DNA of 40,374 nucleotides from CAZKTS01 sp964555735. Its GTDB lineage: Bacteria; Actinomycetota; Acidimicrobiia; IMCC26256; PALSA-555. This document shows, in pieces, positions 7,050 to 15,026 of this stretch. A program made the position numbers and the translations under genes. The notes beneath the pieces are model-generated. The model ran no database searches. It was not told where the DNA came from and worked only from the letters and a program-made list of their open reading frames with translations. Positions within the stretch are counted from its first letter, which is position 1. Every line of letters starts with the position of its first letter. Location: positions 1 to 40,374 of the forward strand of contig CAZKTS010000135.1 in NCBI GenBank assembly GCA_964555735.1, written 5' to 3'.

Positions 7050-8324
7050 TCAGGCGTTCGGGTAGGGCACGAACTTCGAGCACAGGCGAGCCGACGCGTC
7101 CTTCACGTCGTCGCGCACCCGGTCGTCGTCGATCGCCCGCAGCACCTGCGCCATGAGCGAGGCGATCTCCACCATCTCCGGCTCGCCCATGCCCGCAGTC
7201 GTGACCGCCGCGGTGCCGAGACGGAGGCCGCTCGTGACGAACGGCTTCTCCGGGTCGTTGGGGATGGCGTTCTTGTTGCACGTGATGCCGGCGGCGTCGA
7301 GCGCTTCCTGCGCGACCTTCCCGGTCACGCCGAACGGCCGGAGGTCGACGAGCAGGAGGTGGTTGTCGGTGCCACCCGACACGATGCGGAAGCCTTCGTC
7401 GGCGAGCGCCCCTGCGAGAGCGCGGGCGTTGACGACGATCTGGGCCGCGTACTCGCGGAACGCGGGCTGCGCCGCCTCGTGGAAGGCGACGGCCTTGGCC
7501 GCGACGACGTGCATCAGCGGGCCACCCTGCAGCCCTGGGAACACCGCCTTGTCGATCGCGGTCGCATACTGCTCGCGGCAGAGGATCGTGCCGGCGCGTG
7601 GACCGCGCAACGTCTTGTGCGTGGTGAAGGTGACGACGTCCGCGTACGGCACGGGAGACGGGTGCGCGCCACCGGCGATCAGGCCCGCGATGTGCGCGGC
7701 GTCGACCATGAGCAGCGCACCGCACGCGTCGGCCGCGGCCCGGAACGCCGCGAAGTCGATCGTGCGGGGGTAGGCGGTCGCGCCGGCGACGATGAGCTTC
7801 GGGCGATGCTCGAGTGCCAGCTCCATGATCCGGGCGTCGTCGAGGTACTCGGTCTCGTCGTCGACGCCGTACGCGACGAAGCGATAGATCTTGCCGCTGA
7901 AGTTGACCGGCGACCCGTGGGTGAGATGTCCACCCTGGTCGAGGCGCATCCCGAGCACCGTGTCGCCGGGCTCGAGCAGCGCGAGGTACGCGGCCATGTT
8001 GGCGTTGGCACCCGAGTGCGGCTGCACGTTCGCGTGCTCAGCACCGAAGAGTGCGCACACCCGCTGGCGCGCCAGCTCCTCTGCCTCGTCGACCACGAGG
8101 TTGCCCCCGTAGTAGCGCTTGCCGGGGTAGCCCTCGGAGTACTTGTTGGTGAGGACGGACCCCTGCGCCGCGAGCACCGCGGGCGAGGTGAAGTTCTCCG
8201 ACGCAATCAGCTGGATGGTGGTGTTCTGGCGCTCGACCTCGCGCTCGATGATGTCGGCGATGGCCGGGTCGGTCGATCGGAGGGCAGCAGCGTCGTCCAC
8301 CCGCGCCAGGCTAGTGGTGGTCAC
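7050..8324 (-). CDS. glyA: Serine hydroxymethyltransferase
   Basis: PLP enzyme that interconverts serine plus tetrahydrofolate with glycine plus 5,10-methylene-tetrahydrofolate, the main one-carbon entry point. It has 424 residues, normal for bacterial SHMT. Motifs seen include LIASENFTSPAVLAAQGS (39-56), NKYSEGYPGKRYYGG (60-74) and the PLP-binding lysine K237 in TFTTHKTLRGPR. A GTG start at 8324 overlaps the upstream epimerase stop by four bases (GTGA). Next to wecA and near atp the gene is in a familiar actinobacterial place, but here it is sandwiched between sugar-modifying genes in one apparent operon. The catalytic residues visible are intact. Confidence 0.97.
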   Translation of the reverse strand: MTTTSLARVDDAAALRSTDPAIADIIEREVERQNTTIQLIASENFTSPAVLAAQGSVLTNKYSEGYPGKRYYGGNLVVDEAEELARQRVCALFGAEHANVQPHSGANANMAAYLALLEPGDTVLGMRLDQGGHLTHGSPVNFSGKIYRFVAYGVDDETEYLDDARIMELALEHRPKLIVAGATAYPRTIDFAAFRAAADACGALLMVDAAHIAGLIAGGAHPSPVPYADVVTFTTHKTLRGPRAGTILCREQYATAIDKAVFPGLQGGPLMHVVAAKAVAFHEAAQPAFREYAAQIVVNARALAGALADEGFRIVSGGTDNHLLLVDLRPFGVTGKVAQEALDAAGITCNKNAIPNDPEKPFVTSGLRLGTAAVTTAGMGEPEMVEIASLMAQVLRAIDDDRVRDDVKDASARLCSKFVPYPNA

Positions 8325-9361
8325 CTGGTGGTCCAGGCCTCGGTTCTCCAGCGGAGGTGATCGTCGAGCGCGCCGTCCGCCCGGAGCGCCTCGAGCCGCC
8401 GGAGCCGGGTGAACCGCTCTCGATCCTCGATGCGGAGGCCCCGGTCCCGGAAGCGGTCACGGAGCTCCGCGGCGCCGCGGCGGGCATCCCAGGTGAGCTC
8501 GAGGTCGGGGAGCAGTGCGGCGAGGCGGCCGAAGTCGACCCGGTAGGAGCGCGGGTCCGGACCGGCCTCACCGGTGATCTCGACCCGGCAGTCGCCCACC
8601 ACCTCCCGCACGATCTCGGCCAGCTCCGAGACGCGGTAGTTCTGGTCCGAGCGGCCGACGTTGACCGAGACTCGATGGACGCGGTCACGCGGGGCGGCGA
8701 GCACCGCGACCACCGTGGCAGCGATGTCCGCGCCGTGGACGAGCGGCCGCCACGGCGTGCCGTCGCTCAGGACCCGCACGGTTCCGGTGAGCATCGCCGT
8801 GGCCACGAGGTCGTTGAGCACGAGGTCGAGGCGGGGACGGGGTGACCACCCGTACGCCGTGGCGTTGCGCAGGGAGATCGGCGAGAAGGAGTCGTCGGCG
8901 AGCGCGTCGAGCCCTTCTTCGACGCGCACCTTGGACTCTGCATACGGCGTGACGGGCCGGAGGGGCGCGTCCTCGTCGACCAGCTCGTCGCCGCCGGCGG
9001 CGCCGTACATGCTGCACGACGACGCGAAGACGAAGCGTTCGACGCCGGCATCGCGGGCAAGGCGGGCCAGGTGCAGGCTGGCGTCGACGTTGATCTCGCG
9101 CGTGAGCTCGGGCGCGAGGTTGCCCAACGGGTCGTTCGAGAGCGCCGCGAGGTGCACGACGGCGTCGTATCCGTCCACGTGGTGCGCCTCGAGGTCGCGG
9201 AGGTCGAAGCCGGTCATCCCGCGTTCGAGCGGTGCCTCGCCGTGCGTGCATGGGGCGAACCACGCGACGTCGAGTCCCACGACGTCGTGGCCGGCCTCCA
9301 CCAGGATCGGCTCGACGACGCCGCCGAGGTAGCCGAGGTGACCCGTGAGCAGGACGCGCAC
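8321..9361 (-). CDS. NAD-dependent nucleotide-sugar epimerase/reductase (extended SDR)
   Basis: Extended short-chain dehydrogenase/reductase of 346 residues. The Rossmann glycine motif TGHLGYLG is at 6-13. The catalytic region has SSCSMYG followed by YAESK, giving the S-Y-K set of sugar epimerases and reductases. It lacks the T-D-E/D signature expected of 4,6-dehydratases, so it is unlikely to be the missing CDP-glucose dehydratase. Members of this type often accompany RfbF and the C-methyltransferase in surface-polysaccharide clusters (family knowledge). The GTG at 9361 lies one base after the preceding stop. Substrate unknown. Confidence 0.82.
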   Translation of the reverse strand: MRVLLTGHLGYLGGVVEPILVEAGHDVVGLDVAWFAPCTHGEAPLERGMTGFDLRDLEAHHVDGYDAVVHLAALSNDPLGNLAPELTREINVDASLHLARLARDAGVERFVFASSCSMYGAAGGDELVDEDAPLRPVTPYAESKVRVEEGLDALADDSFSPISLRNATAYGWSPRPRLDLVLNDLVATAMLTGTVRVLSDGTPWRPLVHGADIAATVVAVLAAPRDRVHRVSVNVGRSDQNYRVSELAEIVREVVGDCRVEITGEAGPDPRSYRVDFGRLAALLPDLELTWDARRGAAELRDRFRDRGLRIEDRERFTRLRRLEALRADGALDDHLRWRTEAWTTR

Positions 9362-9362
9362 G

Positions 9363-10133
9363 TCAGTCGTCCGCGGACGCGCGGTAGGACTCGCCGAGCT
9401 CGACCGCGAACGGCGACGCCGACGTCTTGTAGAGGGTGAAGTGCGGATCGGCCTGCTCGTCGTCGCGATGCGACGTGTAGTAGTAGAGGTTCAGGACCTT
9501 GCGGAGCACGCCGTCCGGGCATGCATTGGGCGTCGGCTGGCCGTGGTTCGACTCCTCGCTCGTGCTGAACACGAGCAGGCGGTTGAACGACGGCGTGACC
9601 GCGACTGCAGGACCGCTCATGTCGCGTGGCCACAGCTCGGTCGCGCCGCCCCAAGAGTCGTCCCACTCCTCCGAGAGGTAGAGGAGCGCGTTCACCCGTC
9701 GGTGGGCCTGGAGCTTGTGGTGCCAGTTGAAGTCGGCGTGGACCTTGAGGAAGTCGCCGCGTGCGCTCACGTGCACGCCGCCGCCCACGAAGTACGGGTC
9801 CGGGAGCAGGTTGTCGATGCCCGTGAGCGTCTCGAGGAAGAGGACGAACTGCCGCGAGTTCATCTCGCGGAGCATCTCCCGCAGCATCACCGGCAGCTTG
9901 GTCTCGTCGTGCTGGTAGCGCCGGCGGTTGTTCTCGTTGTCACGCTCGATCCACTCGATGGAGTCCACCGGCGGGAACGCGGCGCTCAGCGCCGACGCGA
10001 GCGCAGGATCGAGGAAGTCGTCGAAGACCGCGTGCGGGAACGGGTCCGCGGCGCGGTACGACGCCGAACGGTCGACCGCGAGCCGCGCGTAGCGGGGTGC
10101 GTCGAACTCACCGAGCGGGGACATCGCGCTCAT
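9363..10133 (-). CDS. 2-oxoglutarate/Fe(II)-dependent oxygenase family protein
   Basis: A 256-residue protein with the facial triad of 2OG-Fe(II) dioxygenases: H132 and D134 in KVHADFNWH, H197 in ESNHGQP, and a 2OG-binding arginine candidate R211 in RKVLNLYYY. The segment NALLYLSEEWDDSWGGATE between them is the usual strand pair of this prolyl-4-hydroxylase-like fold. Placement between a sugar aminotransferase and a sugar epimerase suggests it hydroxylates a sugar or glycan precursor, but that is inference. The ATG at 10133 gives an ATGA overlap with the aminotransferase; a second ATG nine bases later is possible. Confidence 0.82.
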   Translation of the reverse strand: MSAMSPLGEFDAPRYARLAVDRSASYRAADPFPHAVFDDFLDPALASALSAAFPPVDSIEWIERDNENNRRRYQHDETKLPVMLREMLREMNSRQFVLFLETLTGIDNLLPDPYFVGGGVHVSARGDFLKVHADFNWHHKLQAHRRVNALLYLSEEWDDSWGGATELWPRDMSGPAVAVTPSFNRLLVFSTSEESNHGQPTPNACPDGVLRKVLNLYYYTSHRDDEQADPHFTLYKTSASPFAVELGESYRASADD

Positions 10134-11269
10134 GACGCGGCATCCAGAGTCGCGGCGACGACGCCGCACACGCGGTCGACGTCGGCCTCCTCGATTCGGA
10201 GCGCCGACGGCAGGTTCAGGCCTCGGGCCCCGAGCGACGCCGCGACGGTGTTGCGCGCGTTCGCCGCGGCCGCACCCGGGCGGTCCGCGTACGCGGGCAA
10301 GGAGCTCAGCGGACGGAAGAACGGACGGGTGTCGATGCCCTGCGCGTCGAGCGCAGTCGCCAACCCGCTGGCGTCGACCGACGCGGCGGGATCGAGGACC
10401 ACGGTGGACATCCAGTAGGAGCTCTCGACGCGAGGAACCGTGGGGTTGAGCGCGAGATCCGACCGTTCCCCGAGCCGGTCCCGGTACCAGCCGAAGATCG
10501 CCCGCTTCTTCGCCACGAGCTCGTCGAGGCGATCGAGCTGCGCGTCACCGAGCGCGGCCTGGAGTGCGCTCATGCGGTACTTCTGCGCGACCTCGGCGTT
10601 GCGGAACGACACGTCGCCGGGTGCCCGACCGTGGTCGCCGAGGAATCGCATGCGATCGGCGAGCGCGGCGTCGTCGGTGACGACCATCCCGCCCTCACCC
10701 GTGGTGAGGGTCTTGGACCCGTGGAACGAGAAGACCGCCGTCGCGCCGAAGGCCCCGGCCGGGCGACCGGCGAAGCTCGAGCCGAGCGCCTCCGCCGCGT
10801 CCTCGATCAGGGCCACGCCGGCCGCGTCGCAGGCGTGCCCGAGCCGGTCCATGTCCGGCATCGAGCCGTAGAGATCGACGGCGATCACCGCTCGCGTGCG
10901 GTCGGTGCACGCGGGGCCGATGGCGTCGGGGTCGAGGCACCAGGTCGACGGATCGACATCCACGAACACCGGCGACGCACCGACATAGTCGATGGGGGCA
11001 GCCGAGGCGATCCACGTCGCATCGCTCACGATCACCTCGTCACCGGGCCCGACGCCGAGCGCGAGCAGCGAGAGGTGGATGCCCGAGGTGCACGACGGCA
11101 ACGCGATCGCGTGCGCGCGCCCGACTCGCGCCGCGAAGCGCTGCTCGAAGCGGCGCGGGATGTCGCCCGCGTGCTCGTACCAGGCGTCGCGAGCAGCGGC
11201 CGCGACGGCTTCGACCTCGTGCTCGGTGATCCACGGGCCGGCGACCGGGATGCGCGGCGCTCGCGACAC
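10130..11269 (-). CDS. DegT/DnrJ/EryC1/StrS-family sugar aminotransferase
   Basis: PLP-dependent aminotransferase acting on keto-sugar nucleotides, 379 residues. The PLP-binding lysine is K186 in SFHGSKTLTTGEGG, and the D156-A-A-E segment (IEDAAEALG) that contacts the cofactor is present. The N-terminal CTSGIHLSLLALGVGPGDEV stretch is also typical. The start is a GTG at 11269, six bases after a TATCCT hexamer, implying a leaderless transcript. It heads a minus-strand operon through the oxygenase, epimerase, glyA, GT-C-like transferase and wecA. The divergent neighbour is rfbF. An amino sugar in the surface glycan is the simplest inference. Confidence 0.92.
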   Translation of the reverse strand: MSRAPRIPVAGPWITEHEVEAVAAAARDAWYEHAGDIPRRFEQRFAARVGRAHAIALPSCTSGIHLSLLALGVGPGDEVIVSDATWIASAAPIDYVGASPVFVDVDPSTWCLDPDAIGPACTDRTRAVIAVDLYGSMPDMDRLGHACDAAGVALIEDAAEALGSSFAGRPAGAFGATAVFSFHGSKTLTTGEGGMVVTDDAALADRMRFLGDHGRAPGDVSFRNAEVAQKYRMSALQAALGDAQLDRLDELVAKKRAIFGWYRDRLGERSDLALNPTVPRVESSYWMSTVVLDPAASVDASGLATALDAQGIDTRPFFRPLSSLPAYADRPGAAAANARNTVAASLGARGLNLPSALRIEEADVDRVCGVVAATLDAAS

Positions 11270-11275
11270 ACCACG

Positions 11276-11281
11276 AGGATA
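11276..11281 (-). promoter_or_regulatory. -10 hexamer TATCCT of the aminotransferase operon
   Basis: TATCCT on the minus strand lies six bases before the GTG at 11269, the geometry of an actinobacterial leaderless promoter. No convincing -35 element is seen. It is back-to-back with the rfbF promoter. Confidence 0.55.
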
Positions 11282-11313
11282 GGTCGGTCGACCTTCTCGA
11301 GCGGGACGATCGG

Positions 11314-11319
11314 TACACT
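11314..11319 (+). promoter_or_regulatory. -10 hexamer TACACT of the rfbF operon
   Basis: TACACT lies seven bases before the GTG start at 11327, so transcription would begin at or next to the start codon. No clear -35. The 57-base divergent gap holds both promoters. Confidence 0.55.
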
Positions 11320-11326
11320 CCGGGTC

Positions 11327-12097
11327 GTGAAGGCGGTGATCCTGGCCGGCGGTCGCGGTTCACGGATCGCCGAAGAGAGCGTCGTGCGCCCGAAGCCGCT
11401 CGTCGAGATCGGGGGACGCCCGATCATCTGGCACATCATGAAGCTCTACGAGCACTTCGGTGTGAGTGAGTTCGTGATCTGCGCGGGGTACAAGGGCTAC
11501 CTGCTCAAGGACTACTTCGCGAACCTCGCCCTCCACAACAGCGACGTGACGTTCGACATGTCGGACGGATCCGTCGAGTACCACGGCGACGCGCCGAGCT
11601 CTTGGCGCGTCACGGTCGCCGACACCGGCATCGACACCATGACCGCGGGTCGCGTGCGCCGCGTCGCCGAGTATCTCGACGACGACGCGCCCTTCTTCCT
11701 CACCTACGGCGACGGCGTCGCCGACGTCGACATCGAGGGCGTTCTCGCGCTGCATCGCCGGGAGCAGCGGCTCGTCACGATGACCGCGGTCCGGCCGCCG
11801 GCGCGCTTCGGAACCCTCGACCTCGACGGCGCGCACGTGCGTGCGATCTTCGAGAAGCTGCCCGCGCACGCGGGCCTGGTCAACGGTGGCTTCTTCGTCT
11901 GCGAGCGTTCGCTCGTCGACGAGATCGCCGGCGACGACGCGGTCTGGGAGACCGACGTGCTCCGGCCCCTCGCCGAGCGAGGCCAGCTCGCGGCGTACGT
12001 CCACGACGGCTTCTGGCAACCCATGGACACGGTCTTCGAGCGGGAGCAGCTCGAGCAGCTGTGGGCGGCGGGCACGGCGCCGTGGAAGGTCTGGTGA
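11327..12097 (+). CDS. rfbF: Glucose-1-phosphate cytidylyltransferase
   Basis: Nucleotidyltransferase making CDP-glucose from CTP and glucose-1-phosphate, the first step to CDP-linked deoxy sugars. The 256-residue protein begins VKAVILAGGRGSRI, the nucleotide-binding signature. RPKPLVEIGGRPIIWHIM follows, and LTYGDGVADVDI carries the metal-binding aspartates. These features and the length fit RfbF rather than the dTDP enzyme RmlA. The start is a GTG at 11327 placed by the glycine-rich motif. The stop overlaps the methyltransferase start by four bases (GTGA). No CDP-glucose 4,6-dehydratase (RfbG) is present in the window, so the pathway must use an enzyme encoded elsewhere. Confidence 0.93.
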   Translation: MKAVILAGGRGSRIAEESVVRPKPLVEIGGRPIIWHIMKLYEHFGVSEFVICAGYKGYLLKDYFANLALHNSDVTFDMSDGSVEYHGDAPSSWRVTVADTGIDTMTAGRVRRVAEYLDDDAPFFLTYGDGVADVDIEGVLALHRREQRLVTMTAVRPPARFGTLDLDGAHVRAIFEKLPAHAGLVNGGFFVCERSLVDEIAGDDAVWETDVLRPLAERGQLAAYVHDGFWQPMDTVFEREQLEQLWAAGTAPWKVW

Positions 12098-13329
12098 GCC
12101 GACCCACCTGTCGGTCCTGTGGCCGACCCCTCACCCGGCTGCTCGTGGATCTCGGCGAGCAGCCGCTCGCCAACTCGTACCTCACCCAGCAGGAGCTCGA
12201 CGCGGGCGCCGAGCACCGCTACCCGCTCATCGCTCGGGTGTGCGATGCGTGCTGGTTGGTGCAGGTCGACGACGCCGTGCCTGCCGAGGAGATCTTCTCG
12301 GAGTACGCGTACTTCTCGTCCTTCTCGACCTCGTGGGTCGAGCACGCGCGAGCCTTCGCCGAGCGCGTCACCGCAGAGCGCGCCCTCGGCGCCGACGATC
12401 TCGTCATCGAGGTCGCGAGCAACGACGGCTACCTGTTGCGCCACTTCGCCGCGCTCGGCGTGCCGGTGCTCGGGGTCGAGCCGGCCGCCAACGTCGCCGC
12501 GGCCGCAGTCGAGGCCGGCGTCCCCACCGAGGTGCAGTTCCTCGGCGTCGAGACGGCCGCCGCGCTCGTGGAACGGCACGGCCCGGCGGATCTGCTCGTC
12601 GCGAACAACGTCATGGCCCACGTCCCCGACCTGAACGACTTCGTGGGCGGCCTGGCCACACTGCTCGCGCCGGACGGATTGCTCAGTGTCGAGGTGCACT
12701 CGCTCGCGCGACTCCTCGAGGAGACCGCGTTCGACACGATCTACCACGAGCACTTCAGCTACTTCTCGGTGCTCGCCGCGCGCCCCGTCCTCGAGCGCGC
12801 CGGCCTGCGCCTCGTCGACGTCGAGCAGCTCCCGACCCACGGCGGCAGCATCCGCCTCTGGGCCGCCCATGACGATGCCGCGCATCCCACCGCGCCCTCG
12901 GTCGACGCGGCGATCACGGCGGAGCAGACCGCCGGGCTGGACCGCCCCGCCGCGTACGACGACTTCAGCGAGCGGGTCGCGGAGGTGCGCGCGGGGCTGC
13001 GAGCGTTCCTCGACGAGGCGCGCGACTCGGGACAGGCCGTGGTGGCGTACGGAGCCGCGGCCAAGGGCAACACGCTCCTCAACGCGTGCGACGTCACCAC
13101 CGCGGACATCGAGTACATCGTCGACCGCAACGACTACAAGCAGGGGCGGTACCTGCCCGGCTCCCACCTGCCGATCCGCGACCCCGCGGCGATCGACGAG
13201 AGCCACCCCGCCTTCGTCCTGGTCCTGCCGTGGAACCTGCTCGATGAGATCACCGCGCAGATGTCGGGCATCCGGGCGTGGGGCGGTCGGTTCGTGGTGC
13301 CGATCCCGACGGTGGAGGTGTTGGGATGA
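12094..13329 (+). CDS. SAM-dependent sugar C-methyltransferase with zinc-binding N-terminus
   Basis: A 411-residue protein of the TcaB9/NovU/TylC3-like class that methylates carbon 3 of NDP-4-keto-6-deoxy sugars. Its N-terminal zinc motif is formed by C6, C9, C50 and C53 (CRSCG and CDACW). The SAM-binding segment VIEVASNDGYLLRHF spans about 104-118. The catalytic-region motif YHEHFSYFS (217-225) and the C-terminal AYGAAAKGNTLLN stretch complete the family architecture. It overlaps rfbF and the following epimerase by four bases each (GTGA and ATGA), so the three form one translationally coupled unit. The branched-sugar product is inference. Confidence 0.9.
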   Translation: MSRPTCRSCGRPLTRLLVDLGEQPLANSYLTQQELDAGAEHRYPLIARVCDACWLVQVDDAVPAEEIFSEYAYFSSFSTSWVEHARAFAERVTAERALGADDLVIEVASNDGYLLRHFAALGVPVLGVEPAANVAAAAVEAGVPTEVQFLGVETAAALVERHGPADLLVANNVMAHVPDLNDFVGGLATLLAPDGLLSVEVHSLARLLEETAFDTIYHEHFSYFSVLAARPVLERAGLRLVDVEQLPTHGGSIRLWAAHDDAAHPTAPSVDAAITAEQTAGLDRPAAYDDFSERVAEVRAGLRAFLDEARDSGQAVVAYGAAAKGNTLLNACDVTTADIEYIVDRNDYKQGRYLPGSHLPIRDPAAIDESHPAFVLVLPWNLLDEITAQMSGIRAWGGRFVVPIPTVEVLG

Positions 13330-13895
13330 GGCTCGAGTCGCTCGCGATCGACGGCCCGCTGCTCGTGCACGCGGACGTCATCCCCGACGAGCGCGGCTTC
13401 TTCAGCCGACTCTGGGACGGTGCCGAGCTGGCCGAGCACGGGATGGACGCGTCGGTCGCGCAGATGAGCGCGGCGGGCAACACCAGTCGCGGCACGCTGC
13501 GCGGCATGCACCTCCAGGTGGCCCCACACGACGAGGCGAAGCTGGTCCGGTGCGTGCGCGGAGCGGTGCAGGACGTCGTCGTGGACGCGCGCGCCGGGTC
13601 ACCGACGTGCGGCACATGGTGCGCGGTCGAGCTGTCGCCGTCGACCGCAGCCCTGCTCGTGCCGCGCGGCTTTGCGCACGGGTACATCACCCGTGTCGAC
13701 GACACGGTGCTCGAGTACCTCATCTCCACGCCGTACACACCCACCGCCGCGGCCGGGATCCGCTGGGACGACCCCGCCATCGGCATCACGTGGGACCTCG
13801 AGCCCAACGTGATCTCGGCTCGCGACCAGGCCTTCCCCGACGTCGACCTCGACCGGCTCCGAGCCGACGGGCCCGCGGCGCTGCTCAGATCCTGA
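13326..13895 (+). CDS. rfbC: RmlC/RfbC-type NDP-4-keto-6-deoxysugar 3,5-epimerase
   Basis: Cupin-fold epimerase of 189 residues. It has the family markers DERGFFSR (21-28), RGMHLQ with the catalytic histidine H62, K72, and VPRGFAHGY. A tyrosine in the following PYTP segment is the likely proton donor by alignment with RmlC. The usual motif is RGLHYQ, so the Met and Leu here are small deviations, as in homologues acting in non-rhamnose pathways. Coupling to the C-methyltransferase suggests a CDP-sugar substrate rather than dTDP-rhamnose (inference). The 3' end overlaps the convergent glycosyltransferase gene by 11 bases. Confidence 0.88.
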   Translation: MRLESLAIDGPLLVHADVIPDERGFFSRLWDGAELAEHGMDASVAQMSAAGNTSRGTLRGMHLQVAPHDEAKLVRCVRGAVQDVVVDARAGSPTCGTWCAVELSPSTAALLVPRGFAHGYITRVDDTVLEYLISTPYTPTAAAGIRWDDPAIGITWDLEPNVISARDQAFPDVDLDRLRADGPAALLRS

Positions 13896-14976
13896 CGCTG
13901 ATCGGCTCGCTCGCGCCCCGGCCGAGGAGGCGCTTCCCCGCCGCCCAACCCCGCTCCCCGACCAGCACCCGCAGCGCGACCTTCCACGTCGCACGCTCGA
14001 AGAGCGCGATCGGCGCGTGCCACACCGCCTCCCGGAGACGACGCCACGCCACGCCGCGACTGCGAGAGAAGCCGGCGCGCGCTCGCTCGACCATCTCGTG
14101 GCCGACGAACCGGCGCACCTGGAGGCGGAGGTAGGCCGGGTGTCGGAGCTCCCTCGCGTGGGCGGCGATGAAGCGGCGCTTGACGTCGCGCATCGCCAGG
14201 ATCGGCTCGATGCGCAGGTACTGGGTGCCGTCGGGCTCGAACTCGCACAGCACGTTGGAGTCCTGGCCCTCGTGCCCTCGCCATGCCATCCCGGGCGTCG
14301 CGAGGAACGCCACCGCGCCCGTGAGCGCGAGCGACAGGTGCAGCGTGTGGTCGGCGTTGGCGCCGTCGGCGGGGTCGTACGGGACCGGAGGCAGCGATGC
14401 CGTGCGCATCACCGCGCTCGGCGGGCAGACGCGACCGAAGTAGCGCATCGAGCGACGGATGAAGACCGGTCCGGGCTCGACGGTGTCGGCGTGGAGGCCG
14501 TGCGTCCAGTTCGTGTCCGCGACCGTGACCACGCCGGCGGGGTCGACGAGGTCGATCGCGGCATGGGTGAACGAGATCGACGGATCGCCTTCGAGGACGG
14601 CCATGGCCCGCTCGAGCGCACCGGGTCGCATCAGGTCGTCGTCGTTCAGGATGGTGACGAACGGCGTGGTCACCTCCGCGAGCGATGCGTTGAAGTTCCC
14701 CAACCAGCCGAGGTTCTCCGGGCGACGCACGTAGCGCACCCGCGGGTCGGTGTAGCCGGCGATGACGCGCGTCGTGTCGTCGGTCGACGCGTTGTCGGCG
14801 ACGAGCACCACGAAGTCGTCGAAGCTCTGGTTCAGCACGCTGTCGAGCGCGTCGGTGACCATCCCCGCTCGGTTCCACGTGGGGATCACGACGGTCACGG
14901 ATGCGTCGCGCTCGGCCACCGGTCGCGCGTCCGGACGCGAGTCGGCCCGCGGAGAGAACCGGGCGCGAGGTCGCAT
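13885..14976 (-). CDS. Family 2 glycosyltransferase
   Basis: A 363-residue GT-A fold transferase. The N-terminal nucleotide-sugar domain shows VTVVIPTWNRAGMVTDAL, then VADNASTDDT and the metal-binding DDD (LNDDDLM). The C-terminal 120 residues are basic and arginine-rich (RARAGFSRSRGVAWRRL), probably membrane-associating. The ATG at 14976 is chosen because TATCCT lies six bases upstream, while a longer frame from 15006 would read over that promoter. Acceptor and donor cannot be assigned. The gene stands alone on the minus strand between the rfbC-like gene and the ABC exporter. Confidence 0.88.
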   Translation of the reverse strand: MRPRARFSPRADSRPDARPVAERDASVTVVIPTWNRAGMVTDALDSVLNQSFDDFVVLVADNASTDDTTRVIAGYTDPRVRYVRRPENLGWLGNFNASLAEVTTPFVTILNDDDLMRPGALERAMAVLEGDPSISFTHAAIDLVDPAGVVTVADTNWTHGLHADTVEPGPVFIRRSMRYFGRVCPPSAVMRTASLPPVPYDPADGANADHTLHLSLALTGAVAFLATPGMAWRGHEGQDSNVLCEFEPDGTQYLRIEPILAMRDVKRRFIAAHARELRHPAYLRLQVRRFVGHEMVERARAGFSRSRGVAWRRLREAVWHAPIALFERATWKVALRVLVGERGWAAGKRLLGRGASEPISVRI

Positions 14977-14981
14977 GCCCG

Positions 14982-14988
14982 TAGGATA
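14982..14988. promoter_or_regulatory. Overlapping divergent -10 elements (TATCCT minus, TAGGAT plus)
   Basis: TATCCT on the minus strand (14983-14988) lies six bases before the GT2 ATG. The same DNA read forward gives TAGGAT (14982-14987), a TANNNT -10 for the exporter genes with about 30 bases of leader. The two hexamers overlap by five bases, so both promoters may compete for one polymerase. Confidence 0.45.
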
Positions 14989-15026
14989 GGAGCGCGTCGG
15001 GAACATCCCGCGGCTTCGAGGTGCAG

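Noticed and set aside
4485..8360. Plus-strand open frame of 1291 codons opposite wecA, the GT-C-like gene and glyA
   Set aside because: Arg/His/Asp-rich translation with no domain; it is the antisense of three well-supported genes and arises from the high GC content.
8321..9361. CDP-glucose 4,6-dehydratase assignment for the SDR gene
   Set aside because: The active-site region reads SSCSMYG and YAESK, without the T-D-E/D dehydratase signature, so an epimerase/reductase is more likely.
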